NCBI GenBank assembly: GCA_000507305.1 | Contig: DF239157.1 | Span: 230,173 to 294,172, forward strand | Length of the DNA: 64,000 nt | Reading direction: 5' to 3' | Origin: Breviolum minutum Mf 1.05b.01 | Lineage: Eukaryota; Sar; Dinophyceae; Suessiales; Symbiodiniaceae | Part shown: positions 42,230 through 50,818 of the stretch, piece by piece | How positions within the stretch are numbered: position 1 is the first letter of the stretch | Layout of the letters: the number at the start of each line of letters is the position of its first letter | The notes under the pieces: generated by a model | Told to the model about the DNA's origin: nothing | Seen by the model: only the letters and a program-made list of their open reading frames with translations | The model's database searches: none | Program-made: the position numbers and the translations under genes

Positions 42230-42424
42230 GTGACTTGGCTGTCGTTGATTGTTGCGTGGGCAACTAAAAAAAAAGCAACAACTTCACTTCTCAGATACGA
42301 CGGTCCATGGGATGGGGATATTTAAACAGTACCAAGCCATTTCCCCCTGTGAAAATGTGGCCATTTTGCACCCTTTCAAGTAAGGTGCATCTGGGAACTT
42401 TGTTTCAACAATCGTCAAAATCGC

Positions 42425-42536
42425 AAAGGATCCATGTAGGGAATATTTACTTAATTACATTTGCCCTTGCATATGGCCATTTTTCACCTAATGTAGGTAA
42501 AATGACCTATACTATACATGGATCCTATGGGAATGA
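42425..42536. repeat. HP5 hairpin element
   Basis: GGATCCATGTAGGGAATATTT ... CATACATGGATCCTATGGG; variant middle TATGGCCATTTTTCACC shared with 49525. Confidence 0.75.
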
Positions 42537-42747
42537 TTTGGTTGCGGGAACTGCTTCTGGATGTAACCTTCACGAGTTGGTCGGGAAGGGTTTTGGACAT
42601 GGGATTCAGTCTTGTTCTCCAGTTTACGAAGCAGATTTCCCACAGATGGGATTTTGATCCCCTTTTTCAGGAGAACTGACTGAAAACGCCCAAACAGGCC
42701 GACCTTGATTTAAACTGTTGGGGGATTACATATTCGGTAGGAAACAT

Positions 42748-42856
42748 ACCCTCCCTGAAACTAACAAATCGCTCCTGAAAATAGGCCGAAATCCCAAAGG
42801 AAAGGATCGTCTTCCAAACATCAATTTTCAGGGACTATTTTAGTTTCAGGGAAGGT
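42748..42856. repeat. HP1 hairpin element
   Basis: ACCCTCCCTGAAACTAACAAA ... ATTTTAGTTTCAGGGAAGGT. Confidence 0.85.
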
Positions 42857-42976
42857 AAAGTTTTAAGCTTTTATCTCATGGCCCCAAATGGCTGAGTGAG
42901 ATGATCCGATCTTGAATGGACCTTCTGAACCCAAAAAAACGACAAAGGGGAATCAACATGACAGTTGGCAACACGA

Positions 42977-43090
42977 GTACCCTTCCAAAAAATTCACATG
43001 TCCCCTAAAAGCGACCATTTTAAAGGGAAAAAATGTCATCTTCCAGTCCCATCATTTTTAAGGGAATATGTCAGTTTTCAGGGGAGTATT
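42977..43090. repeat. HP2 hairpin element
   Basis: TTCACATGTCCCCTAAAAG ... AATATGTCAGTTTTCAGGGGAGT. Confidence 0.75.
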
Positions 43091-43200
43091 CTAACAGTTT
43101 GATATGTTTGGTCAACTCATCTCCCGATCAAATATTGCGTCGGAAAGATGAGAGAACTCACCGGTTGCAACCTGAAGCGGTTTCTGGTTGAAAAGCCCAG

Positions 43201-43240
43201 GTGATCATCTTCAGTGCATTGATTAACGGCTTTGAGATTC
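43201..43240 (+). CDS. Gene A, PPR exon
   Basis: GAAAAGCCCAG|GTG, then VIIFSALINGFEIL; phase 0. It continues SIPRN of the exon at 42095 (SIPRN|VIIFSALING), the usual linker-to-helix junction. The 3' end is uncertain; ATTCTTG|GAAGAT (GA donor) keeps phase with the next exon. Confidence 0.5.
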
Positions 43241-43407
43241 TTGGAAGATTTTGAGAAAAAGGAACCGTTTGGCGGAACGATGTAGAAGATTATTAGTATC
43301 TTAGTAGATTTCAAGGAAGAAGCCCATGAGGATCCCATGGTTGACTCATATGAAATATACCTTTTATATGGAATGGTTGAGTTTTTTGTTTGGTTTTTCA
43401 TGCTAAG

Positions 43408-43518
43408 CCGCTAAGAATCCAGACGAATCCCTAGAGTAGGATTGATGGTCAAAACATCCCTGGGCCCCACAATAATCCCTATCCCTTTCTTAGGCCACAC
43501 CTGGATCCTTAGGGTAAG
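43408..43518. repeat. HP7 hairpin element
   Basis: GCTAAGAATCCAGACGAATCC ... ACCTGGATCCTTAGGGT. Confidence 0.75.
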
Positions 43519-43942
43519 TATTTGTTTCCCACAGTTTTATGGAACCGTCATGGATGGAAAAAACCTTTTCCACTCCGTAAAAAGCTGAGAAAATTCAACT
43601 CATCGGTGTGTGAAGCATCAGTGTGTCTTGAAGGCTTGAGGCCATGTGGAATGAGACCGTTTTTCCAATCAAATATGATGTTCCTTGGGCAAAATGAGAT
43701 TCCCTAGCCCAAGAAACAGCTGAAAGTGTAGGATTGTTTTTTTACAAAGACATTGCTGCTTTGGTATCATATCTTTTTGGGTGATCATTTGGTCCCGGGC
43801 GAAAAAAAACAGCAAAATATCATCAACCCATAGAGTATTTCCTTACATTAAGCTTGAACATTGGATATTGGGTCGTCTGAAAAAAAGGTGAGTGTTTCAT
43901 GGGGTTGCACAAGAGGTGCAATTGATTTTGATGTTTCATTCC

Positions 43943-44036
43943 ATTAGATCCATGTATGGTATATTTACCTACATTTGGTTGAGCTTTGGAGTACATATTA
44001 AATGTAGGTAAATATACCATACACGGATCCTATGGG
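43943..44036. repeat. HP5 hairpin element
   Basis: GATCCATGTATGGTATATTT / AAATATACCATACACGGATCC: long near-perfect arms. Confidence 0.9.
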
Positions 44037-44054
44037 TAAAAGAGATGGTTAAAG

Positions 44055-44132
44055 AAAACACTCCGTTGACTTGGCTCAACATATGCATTAGGTCTGGCGG
44101 GACCCTGCCAGGATTCCAGTGGCAAATGAAGG
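44055..44132 (+). CDS. Gene A, probable PPR exon
   Basis: GGTTAAAG|AA ... AATGAAGG|GTCTAC. NTPLTWLNICIRSGGTLPGF then QWQMK; phase 2 in, 1 out, fitting both neighbours. It begins 18 bp after an HP5 element. Confidence 0.45.
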
Positions 44133-44416
44133 GTCTACAGGAATCCCCGATCCTGAATATGCAATAATCCTGGTGGTCACGATTGCATCCTAGGACGGTG
44201 CCGCAGTGCCGCCACACCCAACATATGCATCAAGATTTAAAAGAAAAGCAGCTTTTGGAAAGCTTGGAATTCAAAGACCATCCATCCAAATCGGTCGGTG
44301 ATATTAATCCAGCTCCCTATCCGTCAAACATGTGAAATTCATATAACAGTGGGGTTTCAGGGGGGTCCCTACCAGTTATAAGTGTAGTTATAAATGTATA
44401 CATACAAAATTCATTT

Positions 44417-44528
44417 ACCACCCCCCGAAGTTTAACTTGGCCCCTGAAGAGTTACTGGGACCCAATAGGAAAGTACTGTTTCCAATCATCATTTTTCAGG
44501 GCCGAGCTGTTAAACTCTGGGGGTCTAA
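44417..44528. repeat. HP2 hairpin element
   Basis: ACCCCCCGAAGTTTAACTTGG ... GAGCTGTTAAACTCTGGGGG. Confidence 0.75.
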
Positions 44529-44654
44529 CAGTGGGGTTTGCCACTTTTGGGGGAGTTTTGGCAAAATCACCTTCAGGAGGATTAATAAGGTGAACATGAA
44601 CCTGGCAAACCATGTTTTGTTTTCGCACTGACACTGTGTACTTGGATGTCCAAG

Positions 44655-44737
44655 GAAGAAAGTTAGGATTCCAATGGTTAGGATCAATGGGTTATTTTAC
44701 CTACTCATAAATTGGATACATTGGGTTATAACCCACT
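44655..44737. repeat. HP14 element
   Basis: AGTTAGGATxCAATGGTTAGGATCAATGGGTTAT ... GGGTTATAACCCACTGG (halves: GGTTAGGATCAATGGGTTAT; TTGGGTTATAACCCACTGG). Related blocks are at 48180 and 56996. It ends 9 bp before an exon. Confidence 0.55.
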
Positions 44738-44746
44738 GGTCTATAG

Positions 44747-44940
44747 CCTTTGTTCCCAACTTCCTTCCCGGGGCATTGAAGTACACGTCGTTTGTGCTTG
44801 TGAAACATTGGAGGAATGCGAGTCAATGGGAAGCAGCTATACATTGCCTACAGCAACTGAAGATCGTTTTAAAAGCAGATGTGATTTGCTACAGTGTCAT
44901 GGTTGCAATTTTCGATGGTTTTTATCTTGATCCAGCCCTG
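44747..44940 (+). CDS. Gene A, PPR exon
   Basis: GGTCTATAG|CC ... GCCCTG|GTTGGT. PGALKYTSFVLVKHWRNASQ, WEAAIHCLQQLKIVLKADVI, CYSVMVAIFDGFYLDPAL: one complete degenerate PPR and the first helix of the next. Phase 2 in, 0 out. The donor is the left end of an HP11 element. Confidence 0.7.
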
Positions 44941-45074
44941 GTTGGTTGTTTGATATAGGGCATTATACTGCCGAATTATCTTGGGATTTTCATAAACCAT
45001 TATAGAGATCCCTAATAAACAAGCAGTAGTTCATGGAAAGTAAGGCCGTTTCTTTTTTTTCGTGGCTTATTTAG
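44941..45074 (+). mobile_element. HP11 element forming a whole intron
   Basis: Begins GTTGGTTGTTTGATATAGGG and ends TTTTTTCGTGGCTTATTTAG. All of the HP11 blocks shared with 30008 and 33829 lie inside (GGCATTATACTGCC, CCATTATAGAGATCCCTAAT, CATGGAAAGTAAG). Removing it joins DPAL to LLEGYRHRSIPS in phase 0 and gives an intact PPR linker. The intron therefore looks like one element and nothing more. Confidence 0.75.
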
Positions 45075-45238
45075 CTGTTGGAAGGTTACCGTCACCGAAG
45101 TATTCCTTCATTTTACATGTCTTCTGCCGGAGGCTCCGTGATCAGTGCCTGTGAAAAAGCTGCCCAGTGGCAGTTGGCTTTGGCACTGATGTGCGAAATG
45201 GATGCTTGAAAACGTGAAGTTGTTGAGGGACAGGCTAG
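45075..45238 (+). CDS. Gene A, PPR exon with in-frame TGA
   Basis: TTATTTAG|CTG ... GGCTAG|GTATAC. LLEGYRHRSIPSFYMSSAGG, SVISACEKAAQWQLALALMC, EMDA, then TGA (45207-45209), then KREVVEGQA. The two bases after the last codon join the next exon's G as AGG. Phase and repeat register hold over the TGA, so it looks like a point nonsense in a once-coding exon, a recoded codon, or a sequence error. Confidence 0.65.
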
Positions 45239-45249
45239 GTATACAGGTA

Positions 45250-45294
45250 TACCTGTTGGTTGGTTTGGTTGGTTTGGTTGGTTTGGTTGGTTGC
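45250..45294 (+). repeat. (GGTTT)n-like microsatellite
   Basis: GGTTGGTTTGGTTGGTTTGG run that fills most of the 74-bp intron 45239-45312. Confidence 0.85.
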
Positions 45295-45312
45295 TGCGAG
45301 GGGTCCTTTCAG

Positions 45313-45424
45313 GGTGTTGGCATCCATGAACCACGGGTCTAACCGTCTAACCAGAATCTCGATCACCGGGCCAGGCATTCAAGCATTTCAAGCCATGAAC
45401 CCCACGGATGGTATCCCCATCCAA
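45313..45424 (+). CDS. Gene A exon
   Basis: GTCCTTTCAG|G ... CATCCAA|GTAAGT (optimal donor). VLASMNHGSNRLTRISITGP then GIQAFQAMNPTDGIPIQ, phase 1 in, 0 out. FQAM...GIPIQ is a PPR second helix and linker. Confidence 0.65.
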
Positions 45425-45489
45425 GTAAGTATTTGGGTGATGACATGAAGCTCACCGGAGTTCCCCTGAATATCCGTTCTTTCATACTA

Positions 45490-45608
45490 GTTGATGGAAG
45501 AAATACTGAACCAACCTGGGATGGTGCTAAAACCTTGCAAAATTTTGGGGTAAACTACCAACCTCAGCTGGTTAGCAGGATTTCTGAACCATCAACATAT
45601 CAACAGTA
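45490..45608. repeat. HP6 hairpin element
   Basis: GTTGATGGAAGAAATACTGAACC ... GGTTAGCAGGATTTCTGAACC and ATCAAC. Confidence 0.75.
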
Positions 45609-45684
45609 TCCTTTCAGATATTTCAGGCAAATCCAAGTTGTTGAAGAATGAGCATTCACCCACAGCCGCATAGCCCCAAGACAG

Positions 45685-45710
45685 GTTCACCCACGAGTAT
45701 CGGTCGACCA
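45685..45710 (+). CDS. Gene A, 26-nt micro-exon
   Basis: CCCAAGACAG|GTT ... GTCGACCA|GTAAGT. VHPRVSVD plus CA; phase 0 in, 2 out. It links GIPIQ of the previous exon to LQCVLPHFD of the next with CA+G = Gln. Support is the phase fit and the GTAAGT donor. Confidence 0.5.
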
Positions 45711-46293
45711 GTAAGTTCCCATCGAATGTAAAACTCTCATCGAAAAATTGGTTTCCCATTCTTAATTATCTATGATAGTCAATACATATATATATATATA
45801 TACACACATTATATTTACATTATGTATATATACATCATGGTCATTGTGTTAGTTAGATATATAAATGCATGTTATATACCTGAAACCCAAATGACCCTTG
45901 TTTTGGTTGCAACAGGCTTTGTTTTTGAGGGGTTGACCTGTAAAAATAGAGGTCATTGGGGTTCCAGGTAGGTTTTATACGTGTTATATCCTGTAGAATA
46001 CAAACTGTAGGAGTGAATTTGACATCACGTGAGGTCACCCCAAGAGGTAAGTTTGAAACGGATCCCGTTTGATTGCCAGGAAATCCAGGTTGAATATACG
46101 TTATATATATATATATACACATGACCTTCAAAGAAACCATGTATATATAGATACGTTTGACTCGTACATTAAAATATATTGCCGTGATATATGACCTTAA
46201 TATATGTAAAAGAAATACTGTACATACATACATGTTTATGTGTTTCGCTTACATGTTGTATTTATATTTATATTTATATACACACCCTGCTAG

Positions 46294-46485
46294 GCTACAA
46301 TGCGTTTTGCCTCATTTTGATCATGAGGAATATGTTAGCATGAAGGGCAATGTGATTTTATATACTGCGGCAATCAGTGCATGTGCTCGAGCAGTGCAGT
46401 GGCAGCATGCAGTACATCAATTCTCTCAGATGAAAAGCAGCAACATGTGTGGCAACATGATCACCTACAGTGCCTTGACAGATCC
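46294..46485 (+). CDS. Gene A, PPR exon
   Basis: ACCCTGCTAG|G ... ACAGATCC|GTTTTT. LQCVLPHFDHEEYVSMKGNV, ILYTAAISACARAVQWQHAV, HQFSQMKSSNMCGNMITYSA, LTDP: the best-conserved PPR in the window. The upstream intron is rich in TA runs. Confidence 0.8.
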
Positions 46486-46895
46486 GTTTTTGGAACCCCC
46501 AAATGTTAATTTACTAAGGGAAACCCCCAACAAAACCCTTAGGTTTACAAAATATAGTAATTTGCCCAGCAATATGGTCCCTATGTTTTTGTTTCCAAGC
46601 AGTTGAGATACATGGTCCAATCTGTCTAAACATTTTTGGGTTCCATATCTGAAGGTAGAGGATTTGGTCCACCAAGAGTAGGTCGTTTGTCGACTGGAAA
46701 TCGTAACACAGACACAATACCTTCCAAGAGTGTGGACCAGCATATCTATGAGTGTGATGATTTTGTACTCTTAGGAATCTAGTCATCACTCGAACCCACA
46801 TCTCTATAGCACTGACACACACAAGTTTTGACATTTAATCTACAATTGCCCACTAAAAAAAGATCAAAATTCATTTCTTTAAAGCATTCAATTAC

Positions 46896-47003
46896 ACATA
46901 GGATCCATGTATATATGGTAGGTATATATATATATGTATATATATATACCTACATTTACCATAAAATTCAACCATTCATGTATATGTAAAATATACATGG
47001 ATC
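46896..47003. repeat. HP5 hairpin element with TA expansion
   Basis: ATAGGATCCATGTATATATGG ... ATACATGGATCCT; ends 31 bp before the next exon. Confidence 0.85.
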
Positions 47004-47034
47004 CTGTTGTTGTTTTTTTCCCTGCAATTTGTAG

Positions 47035-47127
47035 GGGTCCTCCCACTGGACGGTGGGGATTCTTCACCTGCCAATCGTTGTGGGGGATGGTTGAAAGGTG
47101 CAACCCTTTCATCGTGTGCTACAACGT
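47035..47127 (+). CDS. Gene A, PPR exon
   Basis: CAATTTGTAG|G, then GPPTGRWGFFTCQSLWGMVE and RCNPFIVCYNVAVA. Joined to the previous exon, the tyrosines of ITY and VCY are exactly 35 residues apart. A TGA follows NVAVA. In the next frame the DNA reads WQWPEMMTLLQEVSTRDA (47125-47180), a PPR second helix, so an indel may have broken this exon, or an exon end lies near GTGGCA. Confidence 0.6.
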
Positions 47128-47242
47128 GGCAGTGGCCTGAAATGATGACATTACTCCAAGAAGTATCAACGAGAGATGCCTGGTGGATTGGTGGATACCC
47201 CCCGGGACCGGGACCCCGAAGTTTCAAGATACAGGTGGGGTG

Positions 47243-47352
47243 GATGGTTCAGAACTCCCAAAGGCGCAACTACTTGGGATGTTTCTGAAACCTTGGAAAT
47301 AATGGGATGAACTACCTATCAACGGGTGCAGGATTTTTTTTCCGTCAACAGT
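47243..47352. repeat. HP6 hairpin element
   Basis: GGTTCAGAACTCCCAAAGG, TTGGGATGTTTCTGAAACC, GTGCAGGATT...TCCGTCAACAGTA; left arm decayed. Confidence 0.65.
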
Positions 47353-47436
47353 AGCCCCTGAAAAGTTTCCTTTCAATAGGAAAGCAGTCTTGCAACCATC
47401 ATTTTTCAGGGGCTATGTCAAACTTAGGTGGTGTAT
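47353..47436. repeat. HP2 hairpin element
   Basis: AGCCCCTGAAAAGTTTCC ... CATTTTTCAGGGGCT; directly follows the HP6 copy. Confidence 0.7.
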
Positions 47437-47468
47437 TTTTTTTGGAGTTAGTGGATGTGCTTGGGTAG

Positions 47469-47546
47469 CTGGTGTTTTGTTTGATGTGATGCTCGGGGGG
47501 CTAGCTAGCAGCTACCAACTATACAACTGGCTAAAACAAAGATCCT
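47469..47546 (+). CDS. Gene A, probable PPR exon
   Basis: GTGCTTGGGTAG|CT ... AGATCCT|GTAAGG. GVLFDVMLGGLASSYQLYNW then LKQRS. VLFDVM...YQLYN fits a PPR second helix, linker and next first helix. Phase 1 out fits the exon at 48638. Confidence 0.5.
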
Positions 47547-47736
47547 GTAAGGAAGGTTTGATCATCATGCCGGAGAGGTGGTGGAACAAAAATGATGTAC
47601 CTATGAATTCAAATGACCCATCTTTTGGAAGATTTGACCCATAAAATGGAAGGTCAACCTCCCCAAAAAGAGGCCAGTTGGATTCTAGGTATGTCCTGTG
47701 CTCATTTTGATTTGCGCATGTTGTCTTCAAATAGAT

Positions 47737-47827
47737 TACCCTCCTGGGAACTAACATATCCCCTACCAGCCGGCACGTTTGACGATGATTGTCCTTTTCC
47801 CATCTTGGGATCTGTTAGTTGTCTATG
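47737..47827. repeat. HP2 hairpin element
   Basis: ACCCTCCTGGGAACTAACATAT ... CATCTTGGGATCTGTTAGTT. Confidence 0.6.
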
Positions 47828-48179
47828 GTATATTCACCTAAAATTTACCATAAAAATTGACCAACCAACGCGGGGTTGAAATTTGCGCCAACTTTGGGCC
47901 AGACGACTTCAAGGTTTATTGAATCAAATAAGATTCCATATTTTGTGTGTGTGTGTCGTTTAAGGTGATTTTTTACTTAGTATTCTGGTAAATCACCATC
48001 AAGCCAACGCCACCATTTTTTGTTCAACCACCTTAGGCAAATCTAAGATACGGGGTTTGGATTCAGATATTCAGTTGTTTTATGTTCTGGTTGAATTGAA
48101 GTTTATATGCAGATCGATGCCTAATTTAAAGTCCAGACAACTCAGAAGAAGCTTGAAAAAGACTTTACATATACCGTAT

Positions 48180-48305
48180 ATTTTGTAAGTTAGTAAAAGG
48201 TTAGTCATTTGGTTATAACTCCAACATATCCCATGTATAAGGAAGTTAAAATCCATGAATCCATTGATCCTAACCATTGATCCTAACTTGCTGCTAACAT
48301 CCAAG
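48180..48305. repeat. HP14 element
   Basis: TTAGTCATTTGGTTATAACT ... CCATTGATCCTAACCATTGA and TCCTAACTTG, inverse of the 44655 block. Confidence 0.5.
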
Positions 48306-48444
48306 TTCAAGGTGGTTTGACCTATGAAATTTTAACATATTCAAAACATCAACTCGATTCAAATTTCGAGCAAAGTATCTCCAAATTTGTCCTGTTGCTT
48401 GGAATGAGATCATTGGCAACGATGGTTTCCTTCATGAATTCATG

Positions 48445-48543
48445 GCCCATAGGATCCATGTTATTGGTATACCAACATTTACCGTAAAAAAAACACAACA
48501 ATTCATGCAGGTAAATATTTACCAGTCCCATGGATCCCCTCCG
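48445..48543. repeat. HP5 hairpin element
   Basis: GCCCATAGGATCCATGTTATT ... CAGTCCCATGGATCCC. Confidence 0.85.
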
Positions 48544-48637
48544 TGGTTAAGTTTTGCGAAAGGTTGTTTGAATATGTTCCGTTATATTTTTTCTTCATTG
48601 TTTTACCAGGTTGGTGAAGTCTGTCTTATTTTCTCAG

Positions 48638-48787
48638 TTGTTATTTTGGGAAAACCATTTCTTGGGCGAAGAAAAAACCCATGTCGGTCGCCTGTCGAAA
48701 CCCGTTTCACGTCCGAGGAAGCAGATGTCCTTGAAAATTTGAGAAGGGCTGCAGGGGACAAAAAATTGGGCTGCATGAGCTGCTGCG
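48638..48787 (+). CDS. Gene A exon
   Basis: CTTATTTTCTCAG|TT ... GCTGCG|GTACTC. VILGKPFLGRRKNPCRSPVE, TRFTSEEADVLENLRRAAGD, KKLGCMSCC. Phase 2 in, 1 out. The donor GTACTC overlaps the left end of the HP6 element (normally ACTGTTGATGG). Not an obvious PPR; membership in gene A rests on strand and phase. Confidence 0.5.
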
Positions 48788-48898
48788 GTACTCTTGATGG
48801 TTCAGAAATCCGGTAAACTCACCAGTTGAGGTTGGTAGTTATTTATCCCATTATTTACACGGTTTTATGCATCGCAGGATTTCTTACACCAACAGTTT
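48788..48898. repeat. HP6 hairpin element at an exon edge
   Basis: TACTCTTGATGGTTCAGAAATCC ... GCAGGATTTCTTACACCAACAG. It starts at the preceding donor. Confidence 0.75.
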
Positions 48899-48981
48899 GA
48901 CTTCATGTCTTCGGGGTTGTTGTTCCCATGTCTCGTGATTAAACGTTACTATATGTGCTAGGGTCTAATCTCCCATTGTTA

Positions 48982-49085
48982 TAATAGGGGATGGTCATCA
49001 ACCCAATAGAAGTAGGGGTTTATATCCCCAGTATAAGGCATTATAACGATTTCCTATAAAAGGTTGGATGACCATCCCCAATATA
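48982..49085. repeat. HP10 hairpin element
   Basis: AGGGGATGGTCATCAACCC / GGTTGGATGACCATCCCC. Confidence 0.8.
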
Positions 49086-49524
49086 GGGAGTATGATCGAC
49101 CCTGGCAGATATAGGGAAGGTCATCTCCCTTCAGGCCTTTGATTTCTGAATAGGAAGCTTGGTTGTGTCGCATGCGACAGCGACACAAATTTGTATCCAT
49201 GCAGCTCCCTCCCTTTGTCAACATATCATGTTGTGAACATATATCTTTTTGGGGGTATCCCCCACCCACGATAACCCTGAAATAATACTCTGTTCATTTT
49301 TTATGAATGGCCCCCAACCTTAGCCTTCACGAACTCCACTGTTAGTGGGCCGGGGATACCCCCGAAATTATATCATCAATGTTGATTTGTTGTGAACGGA
49401 TGCATGCATGGTGGGATACCAAAAGGTCACCGTGCTTGCACCTTAAGTCGTACCCCTAAAAACTTGATCAAAATCATGAAAACAAAATCACCAAAGATTT
49501 CAATGAAGTATTCACTGTAGATAC

Positions 49525-49630
49525 CCAGATGCTCCATGTAGGGATTTATGTATATACCTACATGATCCTACATGTTTCCTTGGAATATGGCCATTTTTCA
49601 CCTTAATGTATAGTTAAAAAAAATCCCATG
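49525..49630. repeat. HP5 element, diverged
   Basis: TGCTCCATGTAGGGATTTATG, TATGGCCATTTTTCACCTTAATGTA; outer right arm lost. Confidence 0.55.
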
Positions 49631-49669
49631 CCTTCGGTGCATTTGGGATATTGGTTGTTTTCTTCAAAG

Positions 49670-49750
49670 CTTGCATCATGTCTTCACCAACTTGGGGTTA
49701 GTTGGACCAGCAACTTGGGGGCCCTAACTAATGGAAATGGGCGTGCGAAG
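49670..49750 (+). CDS. Gene A exon candidate
   Basis: TCTTCAAAG|CTT ... GTGCGAAG|GTTGGT; LASCLHQLGVSWTSNLGALT then NGNGRAK. Resembles a PPR linker and first helix only loosely. The frame stays open to about 49930. Confidence 0.35.
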
Positions 49751-50282
49751 GTTGGTCCAAGATCACTACCAACATGCATGGAGTACTGTCGCAAGACAGT
49801 GTCCGGGGCGACAGCTGAGCCAGCCGTTCGCCGTTTTTGGGGAAATTGGCACGACTGGGTGGCAACAAAGCTGGGAGAGATCAATGAAGAAACTAAAGCA
49901 CTTGTATACATGTTCTTTGTTAATAGGTGCTTATTTGGTGGATATCTTTTGTTTACCATTATTATTGGAGTTTACAAGTTGTATTTTTGGCTCCTTGACT
50001 TTTATCCAAGCAGAAAGCAAAAGATGTTGGCAATTAGTTGCATATGTTATATGTGAAACCAAGGAAGAAAGGAAACCAGTGAAATCACTGAATCAATCCC
50101 CTACCAACCACGATCTTCTCAGCCCATCGAGTTGGTGGCTTTTTGATATGATTTGTAAAGTCGGCCTGAAATAACAGGGTTTTTTAAATTTTACCAGCTT
50201 TCTTCATAGTCAGGGTTATTTTCATGGTTATTTGGTCAAAATAATGCTGGTTTATGATGTAAAGAAAATCACTGGTACACTT

Positions 50283-50394
50283 ACAGTATGCCGAAGATTA
50301 ACATAGAACCTGAAAATCATGCTTTTGGAAGACGCTTTTCCTCTTCCAGGGGTATAATCTCAGGTTTCCAACCGTTAATCTTCCCGGGGTGTGC
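50283..50394. repeat. HP2 hairpin element
   Basis: GCCGAAGATTAACATAGAACC ... GGTTTCCAACCGTTAATCTTC. Confidence 0.75.
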
Positions 50395-50516
50395 CAAAAC
50401 CACATCGCCCTCGGGGTTTCGTTACATGTGCTGAAGCTGCCTCCCATGTGGGAGGATCCAGAATGCCAGGAACTAGAGGTTTCCAGCAGTGACCAGTTGG
50501 GGCCCTTGGTTATATA

Positions 50517-50642
50517 ATCCTAAGAGTCCAGACCCCCCTCCCGGATTTGAATAGGATTGAGGGGTTGTTTAATCCCTTCCTTAGGAATAGGAATGTAGAG
50601 GGTAATTCCTTTCTTAGGACATACATGACATGTTTAGGGTAA
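50517..50642. repeat. HP7 hairpin element
   Basis: CCTAAGAGTCCAGACCCCCC ... ATTCCTTTCTTAGGACATAC. Confidence 0.65.
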
Positions 50643-50707
50643 GGGATGAAATACTACCCACTTATATTTGGATTATGATTAAAGAAAATCAAAATGATAA
50701 GGATCTC

Positions 50708-50818
50708 TACTGTTGATGGCCAAAATCTTGCACCAGTTGATATGGTAAATATCCCATTGTTTTCAAGGTTTTATACATCCTAAGTGCCGCAGGATTTCTT
50801 CCATCAACAGTATGAACC
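50708..50818. repeat. HP6 hairpin element
   Basis: TACTGTTGATGGCCAAAATC ... GCAGGATTTCTTCCATCAACAGTA; opposite orientation of the middle relative to 12195. Confidence 0.85.

Noticed and set aside
46080-46260. Open frames over TA-rich DNA before the 46.3-kb exon
   Set aside because: Y/I-rich peptides from ATATAT tracts; the acceptor at 46293 marks the start of the supported exon.
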